Source: Candidatus Minthousia equi (GTDB lineage: Bacteria; Bacteroidota; Bacteroidia; Bacteroidales; Bacteroidaceae). Taken from it: a DNA stretch of 36,483 bases. The stretch lies in NCBI GenBank assembly GCA_018065125.1, contig JAGHTY010000118.1, positions 1 to 36,483 on the forward strand. The letters are read 5' to 3'. The notes under the pieces are model-generated. The model was not told the DNA's origin and made no database searches. It saw only the letters and a program-made list of their open reading frames with translations. A program made the translations under genes and the position numbers. Of this stretch, positions 1 through 9,635 are shown one piece after another; within the stretch, counting starts at the first letter, position 1; every line of letters begins with the position of its first letter.

Positions 1-3000
1 CTCCATATACGTTTTTGGAGACACTCCATACACTTCCTTAAAGGCTGTTGAGAAGTTGCTGGTGTTAGGATAACCCACCTTTTCTGCCACTTCGGCAACA
101 GAACAGCGCTTCTCCGACAGCAGAATTGCCGCTTGTTTCAGACGAACATTTCTAACAAAATCGCGGGTTGTCTGATTAGTGAGTTCCTTCAATTTTCGGT
201 GCAGATGCACGCGGCTGATACCAACTTCACGGGTTATCATCTCTACCGTCAGGTCGGGATTATCCAGATTTTCGTTGATCACTTTCATGATTCGGTCCAT
301 CAGTCGCTCGTCTGGAGACTTCATCTCAACCTTCTTATATTTCTTTTCCTGCAGCTGATTTCCCTGGAAAGCATTGCGCAGACGTTCACGAGAAAGCAGC
401 AATGTTTGCAGTTTTTTCTTCAGCAATGTTAGCTGGAATGGCTTTGTTACATAATCGTCTGCACCTGCATCAAGACTAGCCACAGCATCTTCCAGACGTG
501 TCTTTGCTGTTAATAATATAATAGGTATATGATTGAGGTTTACATTCTGGCGAATCTTCTTGCACAAAGTCACGCCATCCATCTCTGGCATCATTATATC
601 ACTGACAATAATGTCGGGCATACGACGGAATGCCTCCTCTAAGCCTTCTTTTCCATTCACTGCCAGAGACACCAGGAAATCCTTAGATAACTCGTTCGAC
701 AGATAAGCACGAATTTCCTCGTCATCTTCTACAATGAGCAAACGAGGCTTGTTTCCTACCCTTCCCTTTAAAACTTCTGCTTCTGCACTCTGGGCTGCAA
801 GAATCATTGTGTCTTCCGAGTTTTTACTATTTGCGCTCTGCCCTACCTGAACGATTTCATCTGGATTTAAATGTGCCGTTCCCTTTGGTATTTCTACAAA
901 GAAACTACAGCCTGCAGCATCGGCATGGTTTTCTACCCAAATCTTGCCATGGTGCAAACGAACTAGCTCATAAGCTAGATGCAAACCGATACCTGTTCCC
1001 AAATTTGATGTAGTTTCATGGTTCTTTGATTGATAAAAGCGTTCAAAGATGTGTTCCATATCATCCGAAGAAATGCCTTTTCCACTATCAGAAACTTCTA
1101 TTATCGCATGGTCATCCTTTGTTTCGCGAATAATGAGTCGGATAGTTCCGCCATCTGGCGTAAACTTCATCGCATTTGATAAAAGATTTGCAATAACCTT
1201 GTCAAAATGAGAGGTATCCAGCCACAGTTTCAAGTCGGGTGCATTATTTATATACTGTAAGTCAATTCTTCTACGCTCTGCCTGCAACTGGAACAGTTCA
1301 TACAATGGCCTAGCCACAGAATCCACCAATTGCTCACGTAAACTCAACGACATCTGCCCCTCATCAATCTTTCGAACATCCATCAACTGATTAATCAAAC
1401 TTAGGATTCGCTCAGAATTGCGGAACATAGTTTTATATTGGCGCTGGTGTTCTTCGCTGGTATCTGTTCCCATTAATTCTTGCAAAGGACTAATAACCAG
1501 TGTCATTGGTGTTCTGATTTCGTGCGCCATGTTTATCAGGAACTGCAAGCGCTGCTCTTTCTGCTGATCTTCGCGCAATTGCTCGGCTATCTTCTGGTTG
1601 GCTTTTCTTCGCTGCACCCTTTCATACCAGATGACTCCACAAACCAAAATACCTAATAGCACATACAGGCAATAGGCCCACCATGACTCCCACATAAAAG
1701 GAACGATGACGATAGACACTTCCTTTACGTTAGATTCTACTCCATTGTCAACTGCCTTGATTCGCAGCTTATACGTTCCTGGCGAAAGATTGCTAAATGA
1801 AAGCAGATGCTCGCCATGAGGCACTCGTTGCCACTTGTCGTCATCGAATGCATATAGGAAATCCAATCTTTCTGGAGCATTGTATTCCTGCGTTGCAAAC
1901 TCTATACTGAAACTATTATCAGAATGAGACAGCCTGAATTCTTCGGCAAGATACACAGGGCCTGATATTATCTCTTTTCCGCCAGACAAGGTTCCGCCAT
2001 GAATACGCGAACCATATAAGTAAAGGTCGTTGATTCTTACCGTCCACTTCTTTCCTGGATTCGTTATTTCCTCAGGGCGGAAATAAACCAATCCATCTAC
2101 ACCTCCAAAACACAAAACACCCGATGAAACCTGGCAAAATGCATTTTGGCTGAATTCTACAACCTGCAAGCCATCATTTGCATAATAGTTCACAATTGTT
2201 TTCTGTGCTGGATTAAGCAAGCCAATGCCACGGTTTGTTGTAAACCAGATATTTCCACGTTCATCATGAAGAATTGCATTCACGGTATTGTCGGCCAATC
2301 CTTCTGATGTGGTATAATAATCAAATTTGTTATTGGCTGGATTCCAGCAAACCACACCACTTGAAGTTCCTACCCAAATTCTGCCTTGATTATCTTCATG
2401 CAAGCAATTGATGATTTGCTTATCAATAATCTTATCTACAGCAAAGGTTTTCAAGTCAATAGAGAACAAGCCGCGATGGGCTCCCACCAACAGCTTATTA
2501 TCCGAAGTTGGCAAAACACAATATAGCCATGAACTTAGCTTTTCATTTACTTCCTTATTGAAAGAGATAGTATTGGTATTTAAATCGAGGCAATAAAGTC
2601 CTGAACCTAAAGTGGCAATCCAAAGGCGTTTCTCTTTATCCTCCTTTATATCATACACATGCAATACCTGACGGCCATTGGCATCCTTTATATCGGTGCG
2701 ATAGGTGCATTGCAACGTCTTTCTGTCTAGCTTTCCCATACCTTTTGTATAAGAACCAAACCAGATGTTGTTATTAGAATCCTCAAGCAAAGAAAAAGTT
2801 GTAGGAGCAGCACCCTGCATTGGTGAAATATGCGCTTTTTGCGTGTGATCGTTCAAGGCATAGATTCCGTCGTTGTCTGTTCCCACCCACAATATTCCCT
2901 CATGGTCGCGCATAATAGAAGTAACAGTACAAGAACCTATTAAGTTACCTGAGAAAGAATGCTGACCTATATAATTGAAGAAATTGGTCTGACTTGGGAA

Positions 3001-3972
3001 CATCATTACACCTTTCTTATATACACTTACCCATAAATTGCCACTATGGTCTTTTAAAAGTGCATGCACCTTCATCAAACTGTAATCTACCAATCCATCT
3101 CCGCGTTGAAAAGCATAGACTTCATTGGTTTTGGTATTGTAAACCTTCACGCCATTGCTACCAGTTCCTAACAGCAAGTAGGTGTCATCTTGCATTAAAA
3201 AGGCGCAGAGCTCATCATTCTGGATAGCAGGATCTTTTATCTGTGAAAAGTCATTCAGCTTACTATCATAGGAATACACGCCACTATTGGTGGTTCCTAC
3301 ATAAATTCGACCACCGCGATCCTCACAAATCACAGAAAAATCAGGCATCGAAGGATCATCTAGATAATGAGTTACGCGACCCTGTATATCCAGCTTCCAG
3401 ATACCTTGTGTGCTTTTCAGCAACCAGATATTTCCTTGTTGGTCTTCTAACAATTCTGAACCCGCACCTGGAGGAAAAGGCAAATCTATAGGTTCTCCTA
3501 CCAAAGACTGGCCAGAAATAGTTAATTTGTAGACTTTATCGCACAAAATCCACAATTCTCCATTTTTACGCTGAAGGAAACTGCTTGCTGTTGGCAAATC
3601 TGTCTTTCCGTCCTTCGACTTTGCCAAAGCAGAGAAATCATCCGTTTCAGGACAATACATCTGAATACCAGCATGGGTACTTACAATCATGTGACCATCT
3701 TTATCCTCGAACATAGAGGTTACATAGTCGTGCGACAAAGATCTTACATCATCTTTATTATGCTGATAATTAATGAATTTTACACCATCAAATCTACTCA
3801 ATCCATCTTCGGTTGCCATCCAGATCATGCCATAATGGTCTTCCAGAAGATGATTTACCTGTGTACTACACAATCCGTCGCGTGTAGAGTACAAACGATA
3901 CGATTGTGCATTTGCCGGTAATACGACAAATGCACAAATTGTTATGATAACTGATAAAATTCGATAGTGCAT
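1..3972 (-). CDS. Hybrid two-component system sensor/regulator (HTCS: Reg_prop beta-propellers, Y_Y_Y, TM, HisKA/HATPase, receiver, AraC HTH), C-terminus truncated by the window start
   Basis: Minus-strand reading frame opens at the ATG at 3972 (MHYRILSVIITICAFVVLPANAQSYRLYSTRDGLCSTQVNHLLEDHYGMIWMATEDGLSRFDG...). Later parts read as histidine kinase, receiver and AraC domains. Missing from the ORF track because it runs off the window edge. Confidence 0.9.
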   Translation of the reverse strand, partial: MHYRILSVIITICAFVVLPANAQSYRLYSTRDGLCSTQVNHLLEDHYGMIWMATEDGLSRFDGVKFINYQHNKDDVRSLSHDYVTSMFEDKDGHMIVSTHAGIQMYCPETDDFSALAKSKDGKTDLPTASSFLQRKNGELWILCDKVYKLTISGQSLVGEPIDLPFPPGAGSELLEDQQGNIWLLKSTQGIWKLDIQGRVTHYLDDPSMPDFSVICEDRGGRIYVGTTNSGVYSYDSKLNDFSQIKDPAIQNDELCAFLMQDDTYLLLGTGSNGVKVYNTKTNEVYAFQRGDGLVDYSLMKVHALLKDHSGNLWVSVYKKGVMMFPSQTNFFNYIGQHSFSGNLIGSCTVTSIMRDHEGILWVGTDNDGIYALNDHTQKAHISPMQGAAPTTFSLLEDSNNNIWFGSYTKGMGKLDRKTLQCTYRTDIKDANGRQVLHVYDIKEDKEKRLWIATLGSGLYCLDLNTNTISFNKEVNEKLSSWLYCVLPTSDNKLLVGAHRGLFSIDLKTFAVDKIIDKQIINCLHEDNQGRIWVGTSSGVVCWNPANNKFDYYTTSEGLADNTVNAILHDERGNIWFTTNRGIGLLNPAQKTIVNYYANDGLQVVEFSQNAFCQVSSGVLCFGGVDGLVYFRPEEITNPGKKWTVRINDLYLYGSRIHGGTLSGGKEIISGPVYLAEEFRLSHSDNSFSIEFATQEYNAPERLDFLYAFDDDKWQRVPHGEHLLSFSNLSPGTYKLRIKAVDNGVESNVKEVSIVIVPFMWESWWAYCLYVLLGILVCGVIWYERVQRRKANQKIAEQLREDQQKEQRLQFLINMAHEIRTPMTLVISPLQELMGTDTSEEHQRQYKTMFRNSERILSLINQLMDVRKIDEGQMSLSLREQLVDSVARPLYELFQLQAERRRIDLQYINNAPDLKLWLDTSHFDKVIANLLSNAMKFTPDGGTIRLIIRETKDDHAIIEVSDSGKGISSDDMEHIFERFYQSKNHETTSNLGTGIGLHLAYELVRLHHGKIWVENHADAAGCSFFVEIPKGTAHLNPDEIVQVGQSANSKNSEDTMILAAQSAEAEVLKGRVGNKPRLLIVEDDEEIRAYLSNELSKDFLVSLAVNGKEGLEEAFRRMPDIIVSDIMMPEMDGVTLCKKIRQNVNLNHIPIILLTAKTRLEDAVASLDAGADDYVTKPFQLTLLKKKLQTLLLSRERLRNAFQGNQLQEKKYKKVEMKSPDERLMDRIMKVINENLDNPDLTVEMITREVGISRVHLHRKLKELTNQTTRDFVRNVRLKQAAILLSEKRCSVAEVAEKVGYPNTSNFSTAFKEVYGVSPKTYME

Positions 3973-3999
3973 ATTAATTTCTAAATTATTGAGGGAAGA

Positions 4000-6660
4000 T
4001 TATTGAGGGAAGATTACCTGGTAATTTCCACTTAAGTGCATGAATGCAAATAATCTTAGCAAACCTTCATAATAAGCATCAAAGTAGCCAGTGGCTGTTG
4101 GTTCGTGACGAGAATTCCAGAAACGATCGATGAATTCACGACTTTTTGAATGCTTGCAAACCAAAGAAACAGCAGCTGCAGTAGCAATCAAGCCTGGGGT
4201 ATGACGCAGCTCTGTCATTCCTGCTGCCTGAATAGGATGAATAGGTGCATTACCATCAATGCAATACTGATCGAGATAGGTATCAATACCTTGCTGATAC
4301 AAGAAGTTCTGGAAACGATGACCATAGTTCTGTTGCCACTCCTTATCAGCACAAGCCCAAGAGTAATCCAAAGCAATATTCATAGGAACACGCCAAGAAT
4401 CATAGCGGAAGTCATTGCATCCCCATTTTCCTTCAATGATTGAACCATCATAATTGTTATAATCTGGATTCAGGCCTGTTACAGGATGAATACTCTTGTG
4501 CAAATACTCGCGACTTGCCTTGGCACACTCACGATAAAAATCAGCACGACCATCATTGGCCCAACGTGCCCAAACCTCGTAGAAAGCAGGCAGATGGTAA
4601 GAAGGATCGGTATAGTCAGAACCCTGACCTGTAGGGACAAAGGTTATAAGTTTTGTATTCTTGTCGATCAATGGGGTTATACCACCTTTACCATCTTTAT
4701 TATAGCTGCAGTTCAAAATATTCTGAGCCTCGTCAAGATAATCTATGCCAGTCTTGTTTCCCCAACGGTTAGAAGCGAAAATCAAAGATGTTACAAAATA
4801 CAATTCGCCATCTGATGCAGGACCCATTGCACGCTTGGTTCCATCTGGTGAAACACTCCATGCAAAATATCCTTTATATGGACCATCCTGATGCTGCATG
4901 TATTTCTTAGCCCATCTCCACAAACGGTCGAAAATATCTTTCTTATTCAGCTGTACTGCAATCATCATACCATAAGACATGCCTTCGGTACGTGCATCAA
5001 AGTTCTTCACATCACTGATGTAGCCCATATCATCGCCTACCTCAAAGTAAACACGGTCTGGACCTGTGAAAACAGCATCAAACAAGCTTTGTAGCTTGGC
5101 ATCGATTGCTTCCTGGCTATAACCCATCTCGGCAAATACGTTACGGTAGGTCTTGGTATCAAAACCTCCTTGCTCACGTGGCTGCATAGGAGCTGTAGAA
5201 GTCAAGGATGCATGTAATTCTGGACGAACATCAAAACCAATCCAATCAACAGTGATTTCTTCTCCTGTCTTAGAAGACAAAGTAAGATCTATCACACCCT
5301 TAGGAGAACGCTGAAGAGGGAAAGTTAATGTTACATACTCACTTGTAGCAGGAATCTGAACTGCAGCAATCAAAGGCCATGCCTTCTTAAATTCCTCTGG
5401 TACAGGACGATTACCCCACTTTGGCATTTCTGTTCCATAGTCAGAAACCAACAAAACGCCACCCTTTGGTGCCTTAACACGTGCACTGATGGTATTTACC
5501 TGCAACTGACCAAAATCAACACGATTATAGGTTGACTTTGCATCAGTACCCTTATAGGTTAACTGCCATCCCTCGAATGTATTATCCTTATTCAGGTAAT
5601 CAAGTTCTACATTACCCGAAATTGTGCTATAACGATCTATCTGGATAAAAGAACGTGCATTAGAAACGCCAACACCACGCAACGTTGGCTTTACTGGCTG
5701 AATTGTTCCATCCTCATTAAATGTAAGATAGTCAACACATACAGAACGATTCTTATCGAAATTAGGAGAATAGTCGTTGTGATGATAAAATAAATACCAC
5801 TGGCCTTTGTATTCTACCAAACTATGGTGATTTGTCCAGCAACCTGTTGGCGACTGCTCCATGATTTTTCCCTTATATTCATAAGGACCCATAGGAGAAT
5901 CACTCATACTATATGCCAAAGTCTCGGTCTTATCCTCAACCCAAGGATAAGTAAGATAGTACTTTCCGTTACGTTCAAAGGCAAATGGACCTTCCTTAAA
6001 GCCTTCTGGCAAAGTCTTGTCGGCAATCACACCAACTACCTTCATTTCACGATCACCAAACTTCACCACCTCTGTAGGATTGTCTTCTGCCAATTCTACT
6101 AGGTTATCCTTCAGCTTGGCAACGCGCAGGCCACCGCCTCCCCAGAAGATATAAGAATTACCATCGCTTGCCTGAAGAACGCAAGGGTCAATTCCGGCAA
6201 CACCTTCTATTTTATGGCTTACAACGGTAAAAGGTCCTTCTGGCTTATCGGCAATTGCTACACCAATTCCAAAGCCACCGCCACGCTGTCCTTCTTCAGG
6301 TTTTGGTGCATCAGGGAAAAAGAAGTAATACTTACCATCTTTTTCAATACAATCGGGAGCCCACATAGAATAAGCCTTTGGGTCGCCCCAAGGAACATCT
6401 TTCTGATCAACGATAATACCATGGTCGGTCCAATCTACAAGGTTCTCAGAAGAGAAAACATGATAGTCGGCCATGCAGAACCAGTCCTTACGTGCATAAT
6501 CGTCTGGAGCTGGTATGTCGTGAGAAGGATACAAATAAATCTTTCCATTAAATACTCTTGCTGTTGGATCGGCTGTAAACTGATCTCTGATAATAGGATT
6601 CTGCGCCAAAGCTGTAGTTGACAAACCCAGCAATGCGATAGATACAAATAATGATTTCAT
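4000..6660 (-). CDS. Secreted bimodular glycoside hydrolase: N-terminal GH43, central CBM-like region, C-terminal GH8 (reducing-end xylose-releasing exo-oligoxylanase-like)
   Basis: ORF track start 6717 is a TTG. The ATG at 6660 (MKSLFVSIALLGLSTTALAQ) gives a signal peptide and lies downstream of a TATCTTTG -7 box at 6715-6722. GH43-like NPIIRDQFTADPTARVFNGKIYLYPSHD; GH8-like RTEGMSYGMMIAVQLNKKDIFDRLWRWAKKYM...GYFAWS. Confidence 0.88.
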   Translation of the reverse strand: MKSLFVSIALLGLSTTALAQNPIIRDQFTADPTARVFNGKIYLYPSHDIPAPDDYARKDWFCMADYHVFSSENLVDWTDHGIIVDQKDVPWGDPKAYSMWAPDCIEKDGKYYFFFPDAPKPEEGQRGGGFGIGVAIADKPEGPFTVVSHKIEGVAGIDPCVLQASDGNSYIFWGGGGLRVAKLKDNLVELAEDNPTEVVKFGDREMKVVGVIADKTLPEGFKEGPFAFERNGKYYLTYPWVEDKTETLAYSMSDSPMGPYEYKGKIMEQSPTGCWTNHHSLVEYKGQWYLFYHHNDYSPNFDKNRSVCVDYLTFNEDGTIQPVKPTLRGVGVSNARSFIQIDRYSTISGNVELDYLNKDNTFEGWQLTYKGTDAKSTYNRVDFGQLQVNTISARVKAPKGGVLLVSDYGTEMPKWGNRPVPEEFKKAWPLIAAVQIPATSEYVTLTFPLQRSPKGVIDLTLSSKTGEEITVDWIGFDVRPELHASLTSTAPMQPREQGGFDTKTYRNVFAEMGYSQEAIDAKLQSLFDAVFTGPDRVYFEVGDDMGYISDVKNFDARTEGMSYGMMIAVQLNKKDIFDRLWRWAKKYMQHQDGPYKGYFAWSVSPDGTKRAMGPASDGELYFVTSLIFASNRWGNKTGIDYLDEAQNILNCSYNKDGKGGITPLIDKNTKLITFVPTGQGSDYTDPSYHLPAFYEVWARWANDGRADFYRECAKASREYLHKSIHPVTGLNPDYNNYDGSIIEGKWGCNDFRYDSWRVPMNIALDYSWACADKEWQQNYGHRFQNFLYQQGIDTYLDQYCIDGNAPIHPIQAAGMTELRHTPGLIATAAAVSLVCKHSKSREFIDRFWNSRHEPTATGYFDAYYEGLLRLFAFMHLSGNYQVIFPQ

Positions 6661-6714
6661 CTGTGTTTTGCGCCTTAGATTTTTACTATTGATTTTTACT
6701 TTTTTCTTTTCATG

Positions 6715-6722
6715 CAAAGATA
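6715..6722 (-). promoter_or_regulatory. Bacteroidetes -7 box (TATCTTTG on minus strand) for the GH43-GH8 gene
   Basis: CAAAGATA on plus strand, about 55 bp upstream of the ATG at 6660; no good -33 element, consistent with activator dependence. Confidence 0.5.
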
Positions 6723-6775
6723 AGCAAAAAAAATAAATCTCTATACATGAATGTGCGTTTTAATAGTATGTTTTG

Positions 6776-6800
6776 CCCCCTATTTTATACATTTTGGGGG
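6776..6800. promoter_or_regulatory. CCCCC-N15-GGGGG inverted repeat upstream of the GH43-GH8 promoter, candidate HTCS operator
   Basis: ccccctattttatacattttggggg, centred about 70 bp upstream of the -7 box in an otherwise very AT-rich intergenic region. Confidence 0.3.
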
Positions 6801-6961
6801 TTGAGAAACACAATCTAAGAAGTAAGAAACAAAAAAATAAGATGATGTAACACTAAAATTAGATAAAGGAAACATTTTTCTTTTTCTTGTAAATGTATAT
6901 TGCGTACCTTTGCAATATCAAAATAGACGATTTTTTAGACTGATATAAGTGCATTTCAAAT

Positions 6962-6998
6962 TGGGGCCCGTTGTGAAACGTGCCCCAGTTTTTTTATA
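6962..6998 (+). terminator. Intrinsic terminator-like stem-loop
   Basis: TGGGGCcCGTT-gtga-AACGtGCCCCA followed by gTTTTTTT on the plus strand only. Confidence 0.55.
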
Positions 6999-7018
6999 TT
7001 CATTAGTACCTATGTTTA

Positions 7019-9613
7019 CTAATCGTTTAATTTCACAGTTACAGATTTCAAATCCTGCGAACGTGAACTCTGACCATAGAACACGGTATAATCTCCTGCC
7101 TGAACTCGCATGGTATTTGAAGCAGCATCCCAGCATTCAAAAGCACTTGCTGGCAGCACTACCTTCACATTGGCTGTAGCTCCAGGTGTAAGTTCTACTC
7201 TTTGGAACGCCTTCAATGAACGTACAGGACCTTCTTTATCTGCATTATTCTTGACATAAACCTGAACAATTTCGGTTCCTTTGCGCTTTCCGGTATTTGA
7301 TACAGGAATGGTAAGCGTTACTTCATCACCCACTTTCACGGCATTGCTGCTTACCTTTGCCTCACCTACATTGAAATTAGTATAGCTCAATCCATAGCCA
7401 AATGCAAACAAAGGTTCCTCGGTCATGTAACGATAAGTTCTTCCTACCATAGAATAATCCTCAAAGTCGGGTAACTGGCTCATGCTCTTGTAGAATGTAA
7501 TAGGCAACTTTCCTGAAGGATTGTAGTCGCCATACAGAACATCAGCAACTGCAGTACCGCCTTCCTGACCACTATACCACGCCTGCAACATTGCCTGAGA
7601 AGCCTCAACTTCTGGCACCAAGGCAACAGCAGAACCAGAACAGTTTACAAAGATAATCTTCTTACCTGCCTTGCGCAAAGCATCAATACACTTGCGCTGA
7701 GAAACTGGCAACTCGATATCTGTGCGGTCGCCATCACGGAAACCTGGCAAAGAAACTGGCATCTCCTCACCCTCAAGGTTAGGAGTCAAACCACCAACGA
7801 AAACAACGGTTTCAATACCCTTCAGCTGATTTGCCAACTTAGAGAAATCTGTCTCATGTTCACGACCTAACTGGAAATCAAAACTTGCCTCCTGATCCAA
7901 ATGCTCCTGCTTGAAATCAATGCGGATGTTATATTCCTTTCCTTTCTCAACAGGGAAAGCAATACGACTTGACAATGTCTGCCACCAATGGTCATTGGTC
8001 ATGTAAACCTTTCCGTTAATTGTTACAACTGCTTCACCCCAAACGGTAGATTTCATGCAATACTCGCCACTTTCTGTTGGAACAAGTGTTGTTTCATATC
8101 TGCCAGAGAATTCCTTAAGGTTAACGCCTTGTGCAAATTGATGCTGACCTGTTGTGGCCAACTGAATATGATCTGTGTACCACTCTGAGATAACAGGTGT
8201 ACCTTCCTGGTTAGGATTATTATAATAGGTAGCCTTGATACCCTTCTTGCCATCTATGCTGCATTCTGGCAAACGATTGTCGAGCATCATCTCGTCGGTA
8301 ATGTCACAACCTGGAAGATATACCACGTTTTTCTTGCCATTCTTTGCAATAATACCTTGTAAGATTGTTACGGTATGCAGAGGCTTACCATTGTAGTTAC
8401 CCCACATCATGCGTTCATTGTCGGCATTAGGACCAATAACGGCAATCTTCTTGCCTTTCTTCAGTGGAAGGATGTTATTCTCGTTCTTCAGCAAGGTCAT
8501 TGACTCACGTGCCATCTGCAAAGACAGGTTTGCATGTTCCTTTGAACTGATAACAGATGCAGGAATTTTTGTCCAAGGCACCAAATTGTCATCATCCATT
8601 TCACCCAAGGCAATGCGCTCAATGATGATACGGCGAACATGCTTGTTTACCTCTTCTTCACTAATGAAACCACGACGAACTGCTTCTGGCACCTCATTGT
8701 AGGCATAGCCAAATCCACATTCTACATCTGTTCCTGCCAAAGTACCCTTTGCTGCTGCATGAACAGCATCAGAAGAACTCTTGTGGTTCTGGTAAAAATC
8801 GGTTACAGCACCACAATCTGATACAACCAGATGCTTGAAACCCCATTCGTCACGCAGAATCTGCTGCAACAAGCGACTGCTACCACAACAAGGATCATCA
8901 TCCAAACGCTGATATGCACACATTACCTGACGAACTTCTCCATCCTGAACCAAGGTCTTGAAAGCTGGCATATAGGTTTCCCACAAATCGCGTGGTGCAA
9001 CATCGGTAAGATTTGCTGTGTGGCGACTCCATTCTGGACCTGAGTGTACGGCATAATGCTTTGCACATGCAGATAATTTCAGATATTTAGGGTGATTTCC
9101 CTGCAAGCCACGCACAACAGATAAACCCATACGAGATGTGAGATATGGATCCTCACCATAGGTTTCCTGACCACGGCCCCATCTTGGATCACGGAAGATG
9201 TTCACATTTGGTGTCCAAACCGACAGAGAGTGAAAACGCACATTGTCTTCACCACGTTCACCTCTTATATTATATAGTGCACGCATCTCGTCAGACACCT
9301 TGTCAAAGATGTTCTGCAAAAGCACATCATTGAACGAAGCTGCCATACCTACTGGTTCTGGGAAAACGGTAACGCCTTCATAATTTGCTGCACCATGAAG
9401 AGCCTCCGACCACCAGTTAAAAGGCTTTATACCCAATCTTGGAATTGCTTCGGAAATATCACACATCAAGATAGCCTTTTCCTCCAAGGTTAATCTTGAA
9501 ATCAAGTCTTCTGCACGTTCTTCTGCAGAAAGATTTGGGTTCTGATAAGGCAGAACCTGCGCCATGCTCATCTGTGACAAGCACAAGCCAATCATCAATA
9601 AAAAGTTTCTCAT
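7019..9613 (-). CDS. Glycoside hydrolase family 3 (beta-xylosidase/beta-glucosidase type) with inserted PA14 domain and C-terminal FnIII-like domain, secreted
   Basis: NWWSEALHG, VVSDCGAVTDF, KHYAVHSGPE and FGYGLSYTNF motifs; PA14-like GKKGIKATYYNNPNQEG...; N-terminal signal peptide. Confidence 0.92.
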   Translation of the reverse strand: MRNFLLMIGLCLSQMSMAQVLPYQNPNLSAEERAEDLISRLTLEEKAILMCDISEAIPRLGIKPFNWWSEALHGAANYEGVTVFPEPVGMAASFNDVLLQNIFDKVSDEMRALYNIRGERGEDNVRFHSLSVWTPNVNIFRDPRWGRGQETYGEDPYLTSRMGLSVVRGLQGNHPKYLKLSACAKHYAVHSGPEWSRHTANLTDVAPRDLWETYMPAFKTLVQDGEVRQVMCAYQRLDDDPCCGSSRLLQQILRDEWGFKHLVVSDCGAVTDFYQNHKSSSDAVHAAAKGTLAGTDVECGFGYAYNEVPEAVRRGFISEEEVNKHVRRIIIERIALGEMDDDNLVPWTKIPASVISSKEHANLSLQMARESMTLLKNENNILPLKKGKKIAVIGPNADNERMMWGNYNGKPLHTVTILQGIIAKNGKKNVVYLPGCDITDEMMLDNRLPECSIDGKKGIKATYYNNPNQEGTPVISEWYTDHIQLATTGQHQFAQGVNLKEFSGRYETTLVPTESGEYCMKSTVWGEAVVTINGKVYMTNDHWWQTLSSRIAFPVEKGKEYNIRIDFKQEHLDQEASFDFQLGREHETDFSKLANQLKGIETVVFVGGLTPNLEGEEMPVSLPGFRDGDRTDIELPVSQRKCIDALRKAGKKIIFVNCSGSAVALVPEVEASQAMLQAWYSGQEGGTAVADVLYGDYNPSGKLPITFYKSMSQLPDFEDYSMVGRTYRYMTEEPLFAFGYGLSYTNFNVGEAKVSSNAVKVGDEVTLTIPVSNTGKRKGTEIVQVYVKNNADKEGPVRSLKAFQRVELTPGATANVKVVLPASAFECWDAASNTMRVQAGDYTVFYGQSSRSQDLKSVTVKLND

Positions 9614-9635
9614 GTATAATTAGGTTTTGGTTCTA

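Noticed and set aside
133-3921. Multiple plus-strand ORFs of 60-100 aa across 1-4 kb and inside the GH, suf, infB, nusA and S41 genes
   Set aside because: All are antisense to long, well-supported minus-strand CDSs and have no recognisable domains.
6930-6938. TAGACG hexamer at 6926-6931 and at 33741-33746 as further members of the TAGACGTTTTGCAAGGT operator family
   Set aside because: Only the hexamer matches; the rest of the motif and the 26-nt spacing to a -7 box are absent.
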